Translations under genes and position numbers: made by a program | DNA from: Bifidobacterium samirii | GTDB taxonomy: Bacteria; Actinomycetota; Actinomycetes; Actinomycetales; Bifidobacteriaceae | Assembly: GCF_003952945.1 (NCBI RefSeq) | Contig: NZ_QXGK01000021.1 | Span: 1 to 44,615, forward strand | Direction: 5' to 3' | DNA: 44,615 nucleotides | Notes under the pieces: generated by a model | What the model was told of the DNA's origin: nothing | Seen by the model: only the letters and a program-made list of their open reading frames with translations | Database searches by the model: none | Shown: piece by piece, positions 1-9,670 of the stretch | How positions within the stretch are numbered: the stretch's first letter is position 1 | How the letters are laid out: every line of letters begins with the position of its first letter

Positions 1-21
1 CTCTCCCGCCGGGGGAGCGGG

Positions 22-42
22 AGATGTGTATAAGAGAGGCAG
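22..42 (+). other. Tn5/Nextera mosaic-end-like adapter remnant
   Basis: Bases 22-37 read AGATGTGTATAAGAGA, identical to the first 16 bases of the 19-base Tn5 mosaic end used in tagmentation libraries. They are followed by GGCAG where the mosaic end has CAG. The preceding G-rich bases loosely resemble the rest of a Nextera adapter. A match of this length at the extreme edge of the window is best read as untrimmed adapter at a contig end, not chromosome. Confidence 0.75.
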
Positions 43-48
43 GGCTGG

Positions 49-54
49 TACTAT
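49..54 (+). promoter_or_regulatory. Putative -10 box of the MIP channel gene
   Basis: TACTAT lies 49 bases before the chosen ATG at 104. The matching -35 would fall around 26-31, inside the adapter-like bases, so the native promoter appears to be cut by the contig end. This rests on the hexamer alone. Confidence 0.3.
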
Positions 55-103
55 GGCACACGTTCGGCGGGCCAGACCCGCGACAACTACACCAAGGAAC
101 AAC

Positions 104-1129
104 ATGACCGTCATCGAACAACACGACACCACGACCACCACCCCGGCGACGCGGACGCCGCCGGCAGCACGCGTACTCGCCGAATTCGCCGGCACCTTCG
201 TCATCTGCCTCGCCATCTACGCCACCGGCTCGTTCGGCACCGCCATCCTCGGCCTCAACATGGCGTTCTTCGTCCTCGCCACCGCCGTCGCCTACGCGGC
301 CGTCACCGCCATGCTCGACAAGGTGTGCGCCGGACACTTCAACCCCGCCGTCACCGTCGCCGCCATGCTCGTCTCCCGCATCGGCATCGTCGAGGGCATC
401 GCCTCCATCATCGCCCAGGTCGCCGGCGCGGCGCTCGCTGGCGGCATCCTGACCCGTATGCTGCCCACCTCCGACTCGGTGAGCGTCAAGACGTGGATCA
501 CGCCCGCCGTCAACGGCTTCGACGACGGTTCGGCCATCTACGCGTACTATCTGAGCAACATCAGCGGCATCTCGTTCGGCATCGTCGCCGCCATCGTCGT
601 CGAGACGGTCGCCGCGGCCGTGATCGTCGGCATGTTCATGTCGTCCACCACCGCCGACGGCCGCCCCACCGCCCGCTATGCCGCCGCGATGGGCGCCGCC
701 TACGGTCTGGGCGCCGCCGTGTGCTATCCGATCACCAACGCCGCACTCAACCCGGCCCGCGCCACCGGCATCGCCCTGTTCGCCCGCAACCAGGGCCTCA
801 ACGTCGAACCGCTCTCCCAGCTGTGGGTCTTCTGGGTATGCCCGCTGCTCGCCGCGGCCGTCGTCGCGCTCGTGATGATCGTCGCCCAGATGGCGTCCGG
901 CGCCGCCAAGTCGCGCCGTGACGCCGCTGCCGCAGCCGCGTTCCCCGTCGCCGGCGAGGATCCGGCCGAGGAAGCCGAGCCCGGATACGGAAACGCCCCG
1001 ACCGCCGAGGTGGCCGGGGCCGACGGTCCCGCCGTGGAGGCCGGATCAGGCGAGCATGAGGATGCTCAGGTAGGTGACGAGCAGTCCCAGTCCCAGTCCG
1101 ATGCCGATGAAGGCGTCGAACGCGACTGA
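104..1129 (+). CDS. MIP-family aquaporin/glycerol channel
   Basis: This is a 341-residue major intrinsic protein, which passively conducts water or small neutral solutes such as glycerol across the cytoplasmic membrane. Both half-helix NPA boxes are present: HFNPAVT (NPA at about residues 80-82) and ALNPARA (about 216-218), the second followed by the conserved pore arginine. Hydrophobic segments before, between and after them fit the six-helix fold. The ATG at 104 was chosen because the frame upstream runs into adapter-like sequence; the upstream GGAAC is only a weak ribosome site. The C-terminus after about residue 265 is an unusual Ala/Glu/Asp/Gln-rich acidic tail. Its last 28 codons lie antisense to the 3' end of the DUF3017 gene. 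Substrate (water or glycerol) cannot be decided from the sequence alone. Confidence 0.88.
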   Translation: MTVIEQHDTTTTTPATRTPPAARVLAEFAGTFVICLAIYATGSFGTAILGLNMAFFVLATAVAYAAVTAMLDKVCAGHFNPAVTVAAMLVSRIGIVEGIASIIAQVAGAALAGGILTRMLPTSDSVSVKTWITPAVNGFDDGSAIYAYYLSNISGISFGIVAAIVVETVAAAVIVGMFMSSTTADGRPTARYAAAMGAAYGLGAAVCYPITNAALNPARATGIALFARNQGLNVEPLSQLWVFWVCPLLAAAVVALVMIVAQMASGAAKSRRDAAAAAAFPVAGEDPAEEAEPGYGNAPTAEVAGADGPAVEAGSGEHEDAQVGDEQSQSQSDADEGVERD

Positions 1130-1339
1130 GCGCACCTTCCACGGGCTGCGTTCGCGCAGGATCAGCCGCAGCAGCCCGGTGACGATGGCCGCGACCGCCA
1201 TGATGGCGGTCGCGGCCATCGTGTATCCGAGGGCGGCGACCGCCACCGCGGCGACGACGACGGCCGCGACGGCCCATTCGAACCAGGGCGCGCCCTCGTG
1301 GGCTTCGGACACGTGCGGCGCGTGCGGACGGTCGGTCAT
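1046..1339 (-). CDS. DUF3017-type small membrane protein
   Basis: This 97-residue protein has a short polar N-terminus followed by three hydrophobic stretches (about residues 22-40, 44-62 and 77-96), so it is probably an integral membrane protein with three helices. Size, helix pattern and position directly downstream of purH match the actinobacterial DUF3017 family, whose function is unknown. GGGGAG sits a few bases before the ATG at 1339. It lies 154 bases after purH on the same strand, with two strong hairpins between, so expression may depend on readthrough. Its 3' end overlaps the convergent MIP gene by 84 bases. Confidence 0.72.
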   Translation of the reverse strand: MTDRPHAPHVSEAHEGAPWFEWAVAAVVVAAVAVAALGYTMAATAIMAVAAIVTGLLRLILRERSPWKVRSVAFDAFIGIGLGLGLLVTYLSILMLA

Positions 1340-1398
1340 GATGCTCCCCTTCCGCGGCCCGACGGCCGCCTGGGAAATCGTATGGAACGGAAAACGAC

Positions 1399-1428
1399 GT
1401 CGTCCGCCGCATGGGCGCGGCGGACGAC
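1399..1428 (-). terminator. Hairpin downstream of purH (distal)
   Basis: A perfect 12-bp stem (1399-1410 with 1417-1428) closes a 6-base loop. On the minus strand it is followed by CGTTTTCC, a weak U-tract. It is the second of two hairpins after purH and lies before the DUF3017 gene. Confidence 0.6.
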
Positions 1429-1438
1429 ATGGAACCGG

Positions 1439-1486
1439 CCGGCGGGACGCGGCGCGATCGGGGATGATTGCGCCGCGTCCCGCCGG
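1439..1486 (-). terminator. Hairpin downstream of purH (proximal)
   Basis: A perfect 17-bp GC-rich stem (1439-1455 with 1470-1486) has a 14-base loop and begins 8 bases after the purH stop. There is no U-tract. Stem strength and position fit a GC-rich actinobacterial terminator or attenuator. Confidence 0.6.
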
Positions 1487-1493
1487 ATGCCGA

Positions 1494-3122
1494 TCAGTGG
1501 AAGAAGTGGCGGGTGCCGGTCAGGTACATGGTCACGCCGGCCTTCTTCGCGGCCTCGATGACCTCCTCGTCGCGGATGGATCCGCCCGGCTGCACGATCG
1601 CCTTCACGCCGGCCGCCATCAGCGTCTCGGCGCCGTCGGCGAACGGGAAGAACGCGTCGGACGCGGCCACCGCACCGGTGGCGCGGTCGGCGCCGTCGGC
1701 CAGCGTGTTGGCGCGCTCGACGGCCAGATGGCACGAGTCGACGCGGTTGACCTGGCCCATGCCGATGCCGACCGTGGCCTGGTCGTGCGCCAGCAGGATC
1801 GCGTTGGACTTCACGCAGCGCACCGCGCGCCACGCGAACACGAGGTCCTTGAGCGTGGCCTCGTCGGCCGGCTCGCCGGAGACGAGCTTCCACGAATCCG
1901 GATCGTCGCCCAGCGCGTCGATGAGGTCCATGTCCTGCACGAGCAGGCCGCCGTCGATCTGACGGAACTGGGTGCGGCCCTTGACCGGCTCGGCGACCTT
2001 GAGGATGCGCAGGTTCTTCTTCTTGGTGCGCAGCAGTTCGAGCGCGTCGTCGTCGTACGCGGGCGCGACGATGACCTCGGTGAAGATCGGGCGCACGCTT
2101 TCGGCCATCTCGAGCGTCACGGTGCTGTTGCACGCGATGACGCCGCCGTAGGCGCTGACCGGGTCGCACGCGTGGGCCTTGCGGTGCGCGTCGGCGGCGG
2201 TCTCGCCGATGGCCAGACCGCACGGGTTGTTGTGCTTGACGACGGCCACGGCGATGGCGGGGGCCATGTCCCACACGGCGCGCCAGGCGGCGTCGGCGTC
2301 CACGTAGTTGTTGTAGCTCATCGGCTTGCCGCCCAGCTGCTCGGCGTGCGCGAAGCCGGTGCGGTCCAGCGGGTCGAGGTAGAGCGCGGCCTGCTGGTGC
2401 GAGTTCTCGCCGTAGCGCAGCGTGTGCGCGCGGTCCCAGGTGCGGGTGAACGTGGCCGGGAACTTCGCCTCGTTCACCTCCTCCTCGCCTTCGGCGGCCG
2501 CGGACGCCACGGTGGCCGGCTTGGGCCAGTGCTTGGCGGTCCACTCGTTGATGGTCGCGTCGTAGGAGGCGGTGTGGGCGAACGCCTTGCCGGCCAGCCA
2601 GCGGCGCTCCTCCAGGGAGAAGCCGGTGCCGTCGGCGATGCGCCCGGCGACCAGCGCGTAGTCGGCCGGGTCGGTGACGATGGCGACGGTCGCGCTGTTC
2701 TTCGCGGCGCCGCGCACCATGGACGGGCCGCCGATGTCGATCTTCTCGATCGTGGCGGCCTCGTCGGCGCCGGAGCGCACGGTGTCGGCGAACGGGTAGA
2801 GGTTGACGACCACCAGGTCGAACGGCTTGATGCCGAACTCCTCCAGCTGGGAGGCGTGGTCGGGGTTGGTCATGTCGGCGAGGATGCCGGCGTGGATGTG
2901 CGGGTCGAGGGTCTTGACGCGGCCGTCGAGGCACTCGGGGAAGCCGGTGACCTGCGACACCTCGGTCACGGCCACGCCCAGTTCGGCCAGACGCGCGGCG
3001 GTCGAGCCGGTGGACACCACTTCGGTGCCGGCCTTGATGAACGCCTCGGCCAGGACCTCGATGCCCTCCTTATGGAAGACGGATACCAGGGCCCGTCGTA
3101 TCGGTCGGTTCGTGTTCGTCAT
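1494..3122 (-). CDS. purH: Bifunctional AICAR formyltransferase / IMP cyclohydrolase
   Basis: PurH catalyses the last two steps of de novo purine synthesis: formylation of AICAR by 10-formyl-THF, then ring closure to IMP. The 542-residue length is typical. The N-terminal MGS-like cyclohydrolase domain is visible ([10 protein letters not shown], then [10 protein letters not shown] and [15 protein letters not shown]). The C-terminal transformylase domain contains the catalytic KHNNPCGLA segment and ends in [16 protein letters not shown] and a His-rich tail. The ATG at 3122 is preceded at good spacing by AAGGAGG. That site and the first codons lie inside the 3' end of perM (53-base overlap), suggesting translational coupling. 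An in-frame extension upstream lacks family similarity and was rejected. Two hairpins follow the stop. Confidence 0.97.
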   Translation of the reverse strand: MTNTNRPIRRALVSVFHKEGIEVLAEAFIKAGTEVVSTGSTAARLAELGVAVTEVSQVTGFPECLDGRVKTLDPHIHAGILADMTNPDHASQLEEFGIKPFDLVVVNLYPFADTVRSGADEAATIEKIDIGGPSMVRGAAKNSATVAIVTDPADYALVAGRIADGTGFSLEERRWLAGKAFAHTASYDATINEWTAKHWPKPATVASAAAEGEEEVNEAKFPATFTRTWDRAHTLRYGENSHQQAALYLDPLDRTGFAHAEQLGGKPMSYNNYVDADAAWRAVWDMAPAIAVAVVKHNNPCGLAIGETAADAHRKAHACDPVSAYGGVIACNSTVTLEMAESVRPIFTEVIVAPAYDDDALELLRTKKKNLRILKVAEPVKGRTQFRQIDGGLLVQDMDLIDALGDDPDSWKLVSGEPADEATLKDLVFAWRAVRCVKSNAILLAHDQATVGIGMGQVNRVDSCHLAVERANTLADGADRATGAVAASDAFFPFADGAETLMAAGVKAIVQPGGSIRDEEVIEAAKKAGVTMYLTGTRHFFH

Positions 3123-4455
3123 CCTGTTCCTCCTTGGTTGCTGCTGCTGGTTCATGCCCGGAATCGGGCGCGCTTGTCGCCGTCCGCGCCTGACGCGGTG
3201 CGGCCGTCCCGCCTGAGGACGACGTCGAGCGGATCCGTCCCGAAATCCAGCGTATCCCGAAAACGGCGGCCACGCCAACCACGGCCAGCAGCCATGCGGC
3301 GAACAGGCCGACCGCGGTGGGACGGGCCACGCTCTGGGTGGATCGGATCACGTCGACGCCCAGATGGGCGAGACGCTCCTTGCCGAGCCCTCCATCGGAC
3401 AGGAGGAACACGAGCGAGGAGACGAGGGAAAGCACGGCGGCGACGATGCAGAATGCGCCGGCTGGATAGGCGAGCGACTCGATGAGCCGCGGCATGTCGA
3501 CGGGGCCGGGCGCGGCGATGCGCACGGCGAAGCCTCGACGGTGCCAGAGTGCGACGCTGCCCGCGACCAGTCCGCAGGCCAGCGGCAGCACGAGCAGGAC
3601 CATGCGGATCCGCTCGTCGGCGACCGGCTGGGGCAGGACGCCGAACACGGGGATGCCGGGCAGTCCGGAGGCCTGCCCGTTCCACAGGGTGAATTCGGCG
3701 ATGTCGCCGATGGAGAATCCGGCGCCGAACAGCCAGGACACGGCCCAGACGCACAGGTTCGGCAGCCATGCCAGGCAGGCGGCGGTCGTCAGGATGCGCG
3801 ATCCCGTCCCCATGCCGATCAGTCCGTACAGGCGGACCACGGCCTCGTAGCCGGTCGCCGTCCAGACGATCACGGCGACGACGCCCATGATCGCATAGAC
3901 GGCCAGCAGGACGGCCACGAGCCGCACGCCCACGCGAATCGCGCGCACGGCCGAAGCGCCCAGCGCGCGGCCCGCCGCGGCAGCGGCCTTGGCCACGAAT
4001 GCGGATCCGGGCACGACGGCCCACAGGTATCCGGCGGTGAACACGAGCGCGCAGCGCAGCAGAATGAGCCACAGCGGGTCGTTCATGTGCACGTCGGTGG
4101 CGTGGTGCAGCATCGCGTCGGCGGCCAGCCATGCCGCCAGCCCGGGCACGTAGCCGGCCATGCCGCACGACATCCTGCGCGCGAAGGCGCGCACGAGCGC
4201 GACGAGCAGCACGGTCAGCAGCAGCGGCGTGAGCGTCAGCTCGACCGGTTCGATGAGGAACCCGTTGCCCTGGGCGAGCAGCACCACGGCCTCGGCCAGC
4301 GGCATCGTGTATTCGGACAGGTTGTCGCCGCCCTCCTCCATCGATACGACCAGCAGCATCAGCGCGATGAAGCAGGCGAGGGAGACGGCGAACACCGCGA
4401 GCGAGGCGAGGGCCGCGCCCGCGCCACGCATCCATTGACTGACGGTACGGCCCAT
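3070..4455 (-). CDS. perM: DUF6350 / PerM-like multi-pass membrane protein
   Basis: This 461-residue integral membrane protein has roughly nine to ten hydrophobic helices between residues 10 and 400 and a hydrophilic Ser/Thr/Glu-rich C-terminal tail. Composition, length and position between sucD and purH match the actinobacterial DUF6350 family. In mycobacteria that family is named PerM and linked to cell division and persistence; the role here is inferred only from family and synteny. The ATG at 4455 begins two bases after the sucD stop (TGATATG), so it is probably translated by coupling. The last 53 bases overlap the start of purH in another frame and contain the purH ribosome site. Confidence 0.75.
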   Translation of the reverse strand: MGRTVSQWMRGAGAALASLAVFAVSLACFIALMLLVVSMEEGGDNLSEYTMPLAEAVVLLAQGNGFLIEPVELTLTPLLLTVLLVALVRAFARRMSCGMAGYVPGLAAWLAADAMLHHATDVHMNDPLWLILLRCALVFTAGYLWAVVPGSAFVAKAAAAAGRALGASAVRAIRVGVRLVAVLLAVYAIMGVVAVIVWTATGYEAVVRLYGLIGMGTGSRILTTAACLAWLPNLCVWAVSWLFGAGFSIGDIAEFTLWNGQASGLPGIPVFGVLPQPVADERIRMVLLVLPLACGLVAGSVALWHRRGFAVRIAAPGPVDMPRLIESLAYPAGAFCIVAAVLSLVSSLVFLLSDGGLGKERLAHLGVDVIRSTQSVARPTAVGLFAAWLLAVVGVAAVFGIRWISGRIRSTSSSGGTAAPRQARTATSAPDSGHEPAAATKEEQDDEHEPTDTTGPGIRLP

Positions 4456-4456
4456 A

Positions 4457-5386
4457 TCAGCGGATGCCGCGCTCCGCCAGGACCTCGCGCATGATGTCCG
4501 CGGTCTGGCCGGGGGTGCGTCCCACGCGGATGCCCACGGATTCGAGGGTGTCCTTCTTGTCCTGCGCGGTGCCCTTGCCTCCGGAGACGATGGCGCCGGC
4601 ATGGCCCATCTGCTTGCCTTCGGGGGCGGTGAAGCCGGCGATGTAGGCGACGACCGGCTTGGTCATGTGCTCGGCCGCCCAGCGTGCGGCGTCCTCCTCG
4701 GCGCTGCCGCCGATCTCGCCGATCATGACGACGGCGCGCGTCGCCTCGTCCGCCTCGAACGCCTGCAGCGCCTCGAGCAGCGTGGTGCCGACGATCGGAT
4801 CGCCGCCGGCGCCCAGGCATGCGGTGAAGCCGATGTCGCTCAGCTCGCCCATCAGCTGGTAGGTGAGCGTGCCCGACTTGGACACCAGGCCGAGCGGACC
4901 GCGTCCGACGATGCCGTCGGGGATGATGCCCAGGTTCACGCCGTGGGCGTCGGGCGTGGACGGCAGGGTCATGAGGCCCGGGCAGTTGGGGCCGACGATG
5001 CGCACGCCCTTGCGCAGCGCCAGTTCGACGAAGTACGCGGAGTCGGCCACCGGGATGCCCTCGGTGATGACCACGATCAGGCCGATGCCGGCCTCGACCG
5101 CCTCGACGACCGCGTCACGGGCGAAGCGCGGCGGCACGAACACGACGCTCGCCTGCGCGCCGGTCGCCTCGCGCGCTTCGGCGCAGGTGGCGAACACCGG
5201 CACGGACGCATCGGAGCCGTCGGGATTGGCGCCGGGGAACGCCACGGACGTGCCCGCCTTGCGCGGGTTGGTGCCGCCGACGATGTTGGTGCCGGCGCGC
5301 AGCATGCGGGCCGTGTGCGTCATGCCCTGATGTCCGGTCATGCCCTGGACGATGACCGGCGCGCCGTCTTCGATGAACAATGCCAT
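4457..5386 (-). CDS. sucD: Succinyl-CoA synthetase alpha subunit
   Basis: SucD is the CoA-binding, phosphohistidine-bearing subunit that pairs with SucC to interconvert succinate, CoA and NTP with succinyl-CoA. The 309-residue protein shows the N-terminal CoA-binding Rossmann region ([17 protein letters not shown]), the GPNCPGL segment, [10 protein letters not shown], and [10 protein letters not shown], which holds the phosphorylated histidine. It overlaps the sucC stop by one base (TGATG), a classic coupling arrangement, and GGAGAACGAC just upstream supplies a ribosome site. No other TCA-cycle gene is in the window. Bifidobacteria have an incomplete TCA cycle, so a role in providing succinyl-CoA for amino-acid synthesis is more likely than energy yield; that is inference. 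Confidence 0.96.
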   Translation of the reverse strand: MALFIEDGAPVIVQGMTGHQGMTHTARMLRAGTNIVGGTNPRKAGTSVAFPGANPDGSDASVPVFATCAEAREATGAQASVVFVPPRFARDAVVEAVEAGIGLIVVITEGIPVADSAYFVELALRKGVRIVGPNCPGLMTLPSTPDAHGVNLGIIPDGIVGRGPLGLVSKSGTLTYQLMGELSDIGFTACLGAGGDPIVGTTLLEALQAFEADEATRAVVMIGEIGGSAEEDAARWAAEHMTKPVVAYIAGFTAPEGKQMGHAGAIVSGGKGTAQDKKDTLESVGIRVGRTPGQTADIMREVLAERGIR

Positions 5387-6606
5387 CAGTCGTTCTCCTT
5401 TGCTGCCTGTTCCGCCTTGGCCTCCAGCGCGTCGGCCGCGATGCGGGCGGCCAGATCCGCGGCTTCCTCCATCGTCGCGGCGACGCGGATGTTCGGGTTG
5501 TCGGCCGCGGCGAGCGTGGCGAGGCCCTCCTCGGCGGCGTTGCCGTCGAAGCGCACGACGATCGGCCTGACGACCGGCAGGCGGTCCATCGCCTCGAGGA
5601 TGCCTTCGGCAACCTGCTCGCAGGACGTGATGCCGCCGTACACGTTGACGAACACGGATTCGACCTTCGGGTCGGCCAGCACGATCTGCAGGCTGGTGCA
5701 CATGACCTCCGCGGACGCGCCGCCGCCGATGTCGAGGAAGTTGGCGGGTCTGACGCCGCTGCCCTGCTCCTCGCCGGCGCCGGAGACGGCGTCCAGGGAG
5801 CTCATGACCAGTCCCGCGCCGTTGCCGATCACGCCGACCTGGCCGTCGAGGTGCACGTAGTGCAGGCCGTTCTCCTTGGCCTTGGCCTCGTACGGGTCGG
5901 CGTCGAGGTCGCCGGAGAAGCGGGTCCAGCCGTCGTGGCGGAAGGCCGCGTTGGAGTCGAGCGAGATCTTCGCGTCGAGCGCGCACAGGCTCTTGGACGA
6001 CTCGTCGTCCGGGTCGCCGATCTTGGCGAGCGGGTTGATCTCGACGAGCGTGGCGTCGTTCTCCTTGAACACCCGCCAGACCTTCAGCAGCACCTGCGCG
6101 GCCTGCTCCTCGTCGGCGTGGTAGAAGCCGATGCTCTCAGCCATGCGGCGGGCGGCCTCGATGTCGAAGTCGTCGAGCGCGTTGATGTGCAGGCGGCGCA
6201 CCGCCTCCGGATGCTCCCTGGCGACGGTCTCGACCTCGGTGCCGCCGTTGGCGGTGGCGAGCACGTCGTAGTCGCGCGACGAGCGGTCCACGGAGATCGA
6301 CACGTAGTACTCGTGCAGGATGTTCTTCGCCTCGGCGACGATCACGCCGTTGACCTTGTGGCCGCGGATCGTCATCGGCAGGATGCTTTCGGCAAGCAGC
6401 ACGGCCTCGTCGCGGTCGTGCGCCAGCTTGACGCCGCCGGACTGGCCGCGGTGGCCGGTCTTGACCTGCGCCTTGATGACGCACGGATAGCCCAGACGGT
6501 CGGCGGCCTCGGCCACCTCATGCGAGTTCTGGGCGTAATAGGACTTCGGCGTGGGGATGTCCTGCTCCTCGAGCAGCTCCTTGGCCTGGTATTCGTACAG
6601 ATCCAT
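5386..6606 (-). CDS. sucC: ADP-forming succinyl-CoA synthetase beta subunit
   Basis: SucC is the nucleotide- and succinate-binding subunit. The 406-residue protein starts with the canonical [14 protein letters not shown], continues with an ATP-grasp domain ([30 protein letters not shown]) and ends with a CoA-ligase domain carrying [11 protein letters not shown] and [19 protein letters not shown] precedes the ATG at 6606, which lies 26 bases after the apt stop on the same strand. Its stop overlaps the sucD start. About 20 residues of low-complexity Ala/Glu/Lys sequence extend the C-terminus, a common feature of the actinobacterial proteins. Confidence 0.96.
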   Translation of the reverse strand: MDLYEYQAKELLEEQDIPTPKSYYAQNSHEVAEAADRLGYPCVIKAQVKTGHRGQSGGVKLAHDRDEAVLLAESILPMTIRGHKVNGVIVAEAKNILHEYYVSISVDRSSRDYDVLATANGGTEVETVAREHPEAVRRLHINALDDFDIEAARRMAESIGFYHADEEQAAQVLLKVWRVFKENDATLVEINPLAKIGDPDDESSKSLCALDAKISLDSNAAFRHDGWTRFSGDLDADPYEAKAKENGLHYVHLDGQVGVIGNGAGLVMSSLDAVSGAGEEQGSGVRPANFLDIGGGASAEVMCTSLQIVLADPKVESVFVNVYGGITSCEQVAEGILEAMDRLPVVRPIVVRFDGNAAEEGLATLAAADNPNIRVAATMEEAADLAARIAADALEAKAEQAAKEND

Positions 6607-6632
6607 GAATTCTTCCTATGTCTTCCTGCCGG

Positions 6633-7214
6633 TCAGGCGGGCATGGTGACCAGCGTGGTGACGGGGACGTCGCCGAGTCGGGCGATGCCGTCGAGGCCGT
6701 CGAGTCCCATGACGAAGCTGTATCCGGCGACCTCTCCCCCGGCGCGCCGGATCAGGTCGGCGGCCGCCTTGGCGGTGCCGCCGGTGGCGATCAGGTCGTC
6801 GACGATCAGCACGCGCTGACCGGGACGGACCATGTCGGCTTCGATCTCGATGCTGGCGGTGCCGTATTCCAGATCATAGGACTCGCCGATGGTCTCGGGC
6901 GGCAGTTTGCCCGCTTTGCGGACGGGGACAAATCCCTTGCCGAGCCGGGCGGCCAGGGCCGGACCGAACAGGAAGCCGCGCGATTCGAGGCCGGCCACCG
7001 CGTCGAATCCGTCGGCGGGCACCGGCAGGGTGCGCTCGAGCGCGTCGAACAGCAGGCCGAGCGCCTTGGGGTCGGCCAGCACCGGCATGAAGTCGCGGAA
7101 GACGATGCCTTCCTTGGGGAAGCCGGGGATGGAGCGGATGAGGGATACGACGTATCGGGCGTCCTCCTCGCCGATGGCCTTCAGGCTTTCGATGGTGATG
7201 TCGGACTGCGTCAT
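6633..7214 (-). CDS. apt: Adenine phosphoribosyltransferase
   Basis: Apt salvages adenine with PRPP to give AMP in the cytosol. The 193-residue protein contains the type I PRTase PRPP loop ([16 protein letters not shown]), the [15 protein letters not shown] segment and the [12 protein letters not shown] flexible-loop region, all diagnostic of Apt. GGAGG at 7225-7229 (minus sense) stands 10 bases before the ATG at 7214. A perfect hairpin separates it from yajC upstream. It may be cotranscribed with sucCD-perM-purH, giving a run in which purine salvage and synthesis genes flank sucCD. Confidence 0.95.
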   Translation of the reverse strand: MTQSDITIESLKAIGEEDARYVVSLIRSIPGFPKEGIVFRDFMPVLADPKALGLLFDALERTLPVPADGFDAVAGLESRGFLFGPALAARLGKGFVPVRKAGKLPPETIGESYDLEYGTASIEIEADMVRPGQRVLIVDDLIATGGTAKAAADLIRRAGGEVAGYSFVMGLDGLDGIARLGDVPVTTLVTMPA

Positions 7215-7300
7215 GGGATGCGTGCCTCCGGATGATGGTCGGTGACTGTCGGATGAGGCCGTCGCGGGGACGATTGCCGGTGGACGGCCTTGGTAATCAT

Positions 7301-7334
7301 GACAGCTCGATATGCGGGCGCATATCGAGCTGTC
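7301..7334 (-). terminator. Perfect 14-bp inverted repeat between yajC and apt
   Basis: GACAGCTCGATATG (7301-7314) pairs perfectly with 7321-7334 around a CGGGCG loop. It starts 18 bases after the yajC stop. There is no U-tract on either side, so this is a terminator-like hairpin or processing element rather than a classical intrinsic terminator. Confidence 0.55.
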
Positions 7335-7351
7335 GGAAGTGATGCCGCGGA

Positions 7352-7753
7352 CTACTTGGAGGAGTCCGTCTCGGTCTCGGCCGGGGTCTCGGCGGCCTCG
7401 ATGGCCTGATCGATCGGGGTCTGGGCCTCATCGTCGTCGACCGGCAGCGGGTTGCCGTTCTCGTCGACCTCGTCGTCGCTCACGTAGGCGGGGCGCACGT
7501 ATTCGCGGCTGATCGCGTTGAAGGAGAAGCGGATCGGGGAGCCTTCGGAGTCGATGATGATCTCCTCGTACTGCACGTCGACGGACACGACCTTGCCGAT
7601 GATGCCGCCGATGGTGATGATCTCGGTGCCCGGCTGCAGGTTCGCGCGGAAGTCCTGCTTCTCCTGCTGCTGCTGCTTGGCCTTCTTGGACTGCCACCAC
7701 ATCATGGCGATCATGGCGACCAGGAACACGATCATGATGATATTACCGGGCAA
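7352..7753 (-). CDS. yajC: Preprotein translocase subunit YajC
   Basis: YajC is the small auxiliary subunit of the Sec holo-translocon (SecDF-YajC) in the cytoplasmic membrane. One N-terminal helix ([16 protein letters not shown]) is followed by a basic, Gln-rich stretch and the conserved core [20 protein letters not shown]. An acidic tail of about 50 residues, rich in Asp/Glu/Pro, follows. Start choice: TTG at 7753 has an ideal AGGAG seven bases upstream. The in-frame ATG at 7768 has no ribosome site and itself contains that AGGAG. I therefore prefer TTG; the alternative adds five residues. It lies just upstream of apt and downstream of ruvB, a common bifidobacterial order. Confidence 0.9.
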   Translation of the reverse strand: MPGNIIMIVFLVAMIAMMWWQSKKAKQQQQEKQDFRANLQPGTEIITIGGIIGKVVSVDVQYEEIIIDSEGSPIRFSFNAISREYVRPAYVSDDEVDENGNPLPVDDDEAQTPIDQAIEAAETPAETETDSSK

Positions 7754-7855
7754 AGCGCTACTCCTCATGGTTGTGGTTCATGGGCCGGCGCTCGGCGCCG
7801 GTCCCGCACTGCTTCGCGGCGCCGATGATCGCCGGCGCCGTCCAAGTCACCGAGT

Positions 7856-8917
<1,062 letters not shown>

Positions 8918-8924
8918 GCGTGCG

Positions 8925-9557
8925 TCACCTTCCACGGTCGAGGGAGGTCAGGGCGAGCCGCAGCACGCGCGGCACGTCGTCGGGGTCGAGCGGCAGCGGC
9001 ACCTCGTGGTCGGCGCAGACGGAGTCCACGGCGTGCCTGGCGTCGTTCTGCCGCCAGCCGAGCGAGACGAGGCCCTCGACCACCTGGGTGAGGTTCGGGT
9101 CGCCGTCCGTCGCGGCCTTGGCGGCCGCGGCCGCCGGCGCCGCGCCTTCGATCGAGGCGAGGTCGATGGACCCCTTGAGCTCGAGGATGATCTTCTGGGC
9201 GCCCTTCTTGCCCAGTCCCGGCGCCTTGGCCAGCGACGTCGCGTCGCCGTCGGCGACCGCGCGCGCCAGCCGGTCGGCCGGCAGCGTGGACAGCAGCGAC
9301 AGGGCGACCTTGGGGCCGATGCCGGACACCTTCTGCAGCTGCAGGAACATGCGCTTGGACGCCTGCGACGAGAACCCGAACAGGGTGATCGCGTCCTGCG
9401 AGACGCTCAGCGACGTGTACACGCGCGCGTCCTGCCCGGCGTGCAGCGACGCCAGGTCGGCCGAGGGCATGCGCGTCTCGTACCCGACTCCCCCGACCTC
9501 GATGAGCGCGACGTCCGCGCCGACCTCCACGACGCGGCCCTGCAGCATGCCGATCAT
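8925..9557 (-). CDS. ruvA: Holliday junction DNA-binding protein RuvA
   Basis: RuvA tetramers bind the four-way junction and load RuvB. The 210-residue protein has the N-terminal OB-fold ([12 protein letters not shown] ... VGGVGYE), two helix-hairpin-helix motifs ([17 protein letters not shown] and [16 protein letters not shown]), an Ala-rich flexible linker (about residues 140-155) and the C-terminal RuvB-contacting domain. GGGAGG lies 6 bases before the ATG at 9557. A LexA-type box lies 30-46 bases upstream, so ruvAB forms its own damage-inducible unit apart from ruvC. Confidence 0.96.
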   Translation of the reverse strand: MIGMLQGRVVEVGADVALIEVGGVGYETRMPSADLASLHAGQDARVYTSLSVSQDAITLFGFSSQASKRMFLQLQKVSGIGPKVALSLLSTLPADRLARAVADGDATSLAKAPGLGKKGAQKIILELKGSIDLASIEGAAPAAAAAKAATDGDPNLTQVVEGLVSLGWRQNDARHAVDSVCADHEVPLPLDPDDVPRVLRLALTSLDRGR

Positions 9558-9587
9558 GCCGACCTCCCGTCAATCCAGAACCTAGAT

Positions 9588-9603
9588 TCGAACATCTGTT
9601 CGA
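9588..9603 (-). promoter_or_regulatory. SOS (LexA) box upstream of ruvAB
   Basis: TCGAACATCTGTTCGA fits the actinobacterial/Gram-positive LexA operator (GAAC-N4-GTTC core within TCGAAC...GTTCGA). It is a symmetric palindrome except for its central bases. It lies between ruvC and ruvA, 31 bases before the ruvA start, where bound LexA would block ruvAB transcription. Confidence 0.85.
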
Positions 9604-9670
9604 TACAGTGTAGCGGATGCGGCCGTCCTGTGCGACCAGCGCGTCGCCGGCCGTACGGGACGGCCGGCCG

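Noticed and set aside
26-103. N-terminal extension of the MIP channel from base 26
   Set aside because: It is encoded partly by adapter-like sequence and has no similarity to the family; ATG at 104 starts the recognisable protein.
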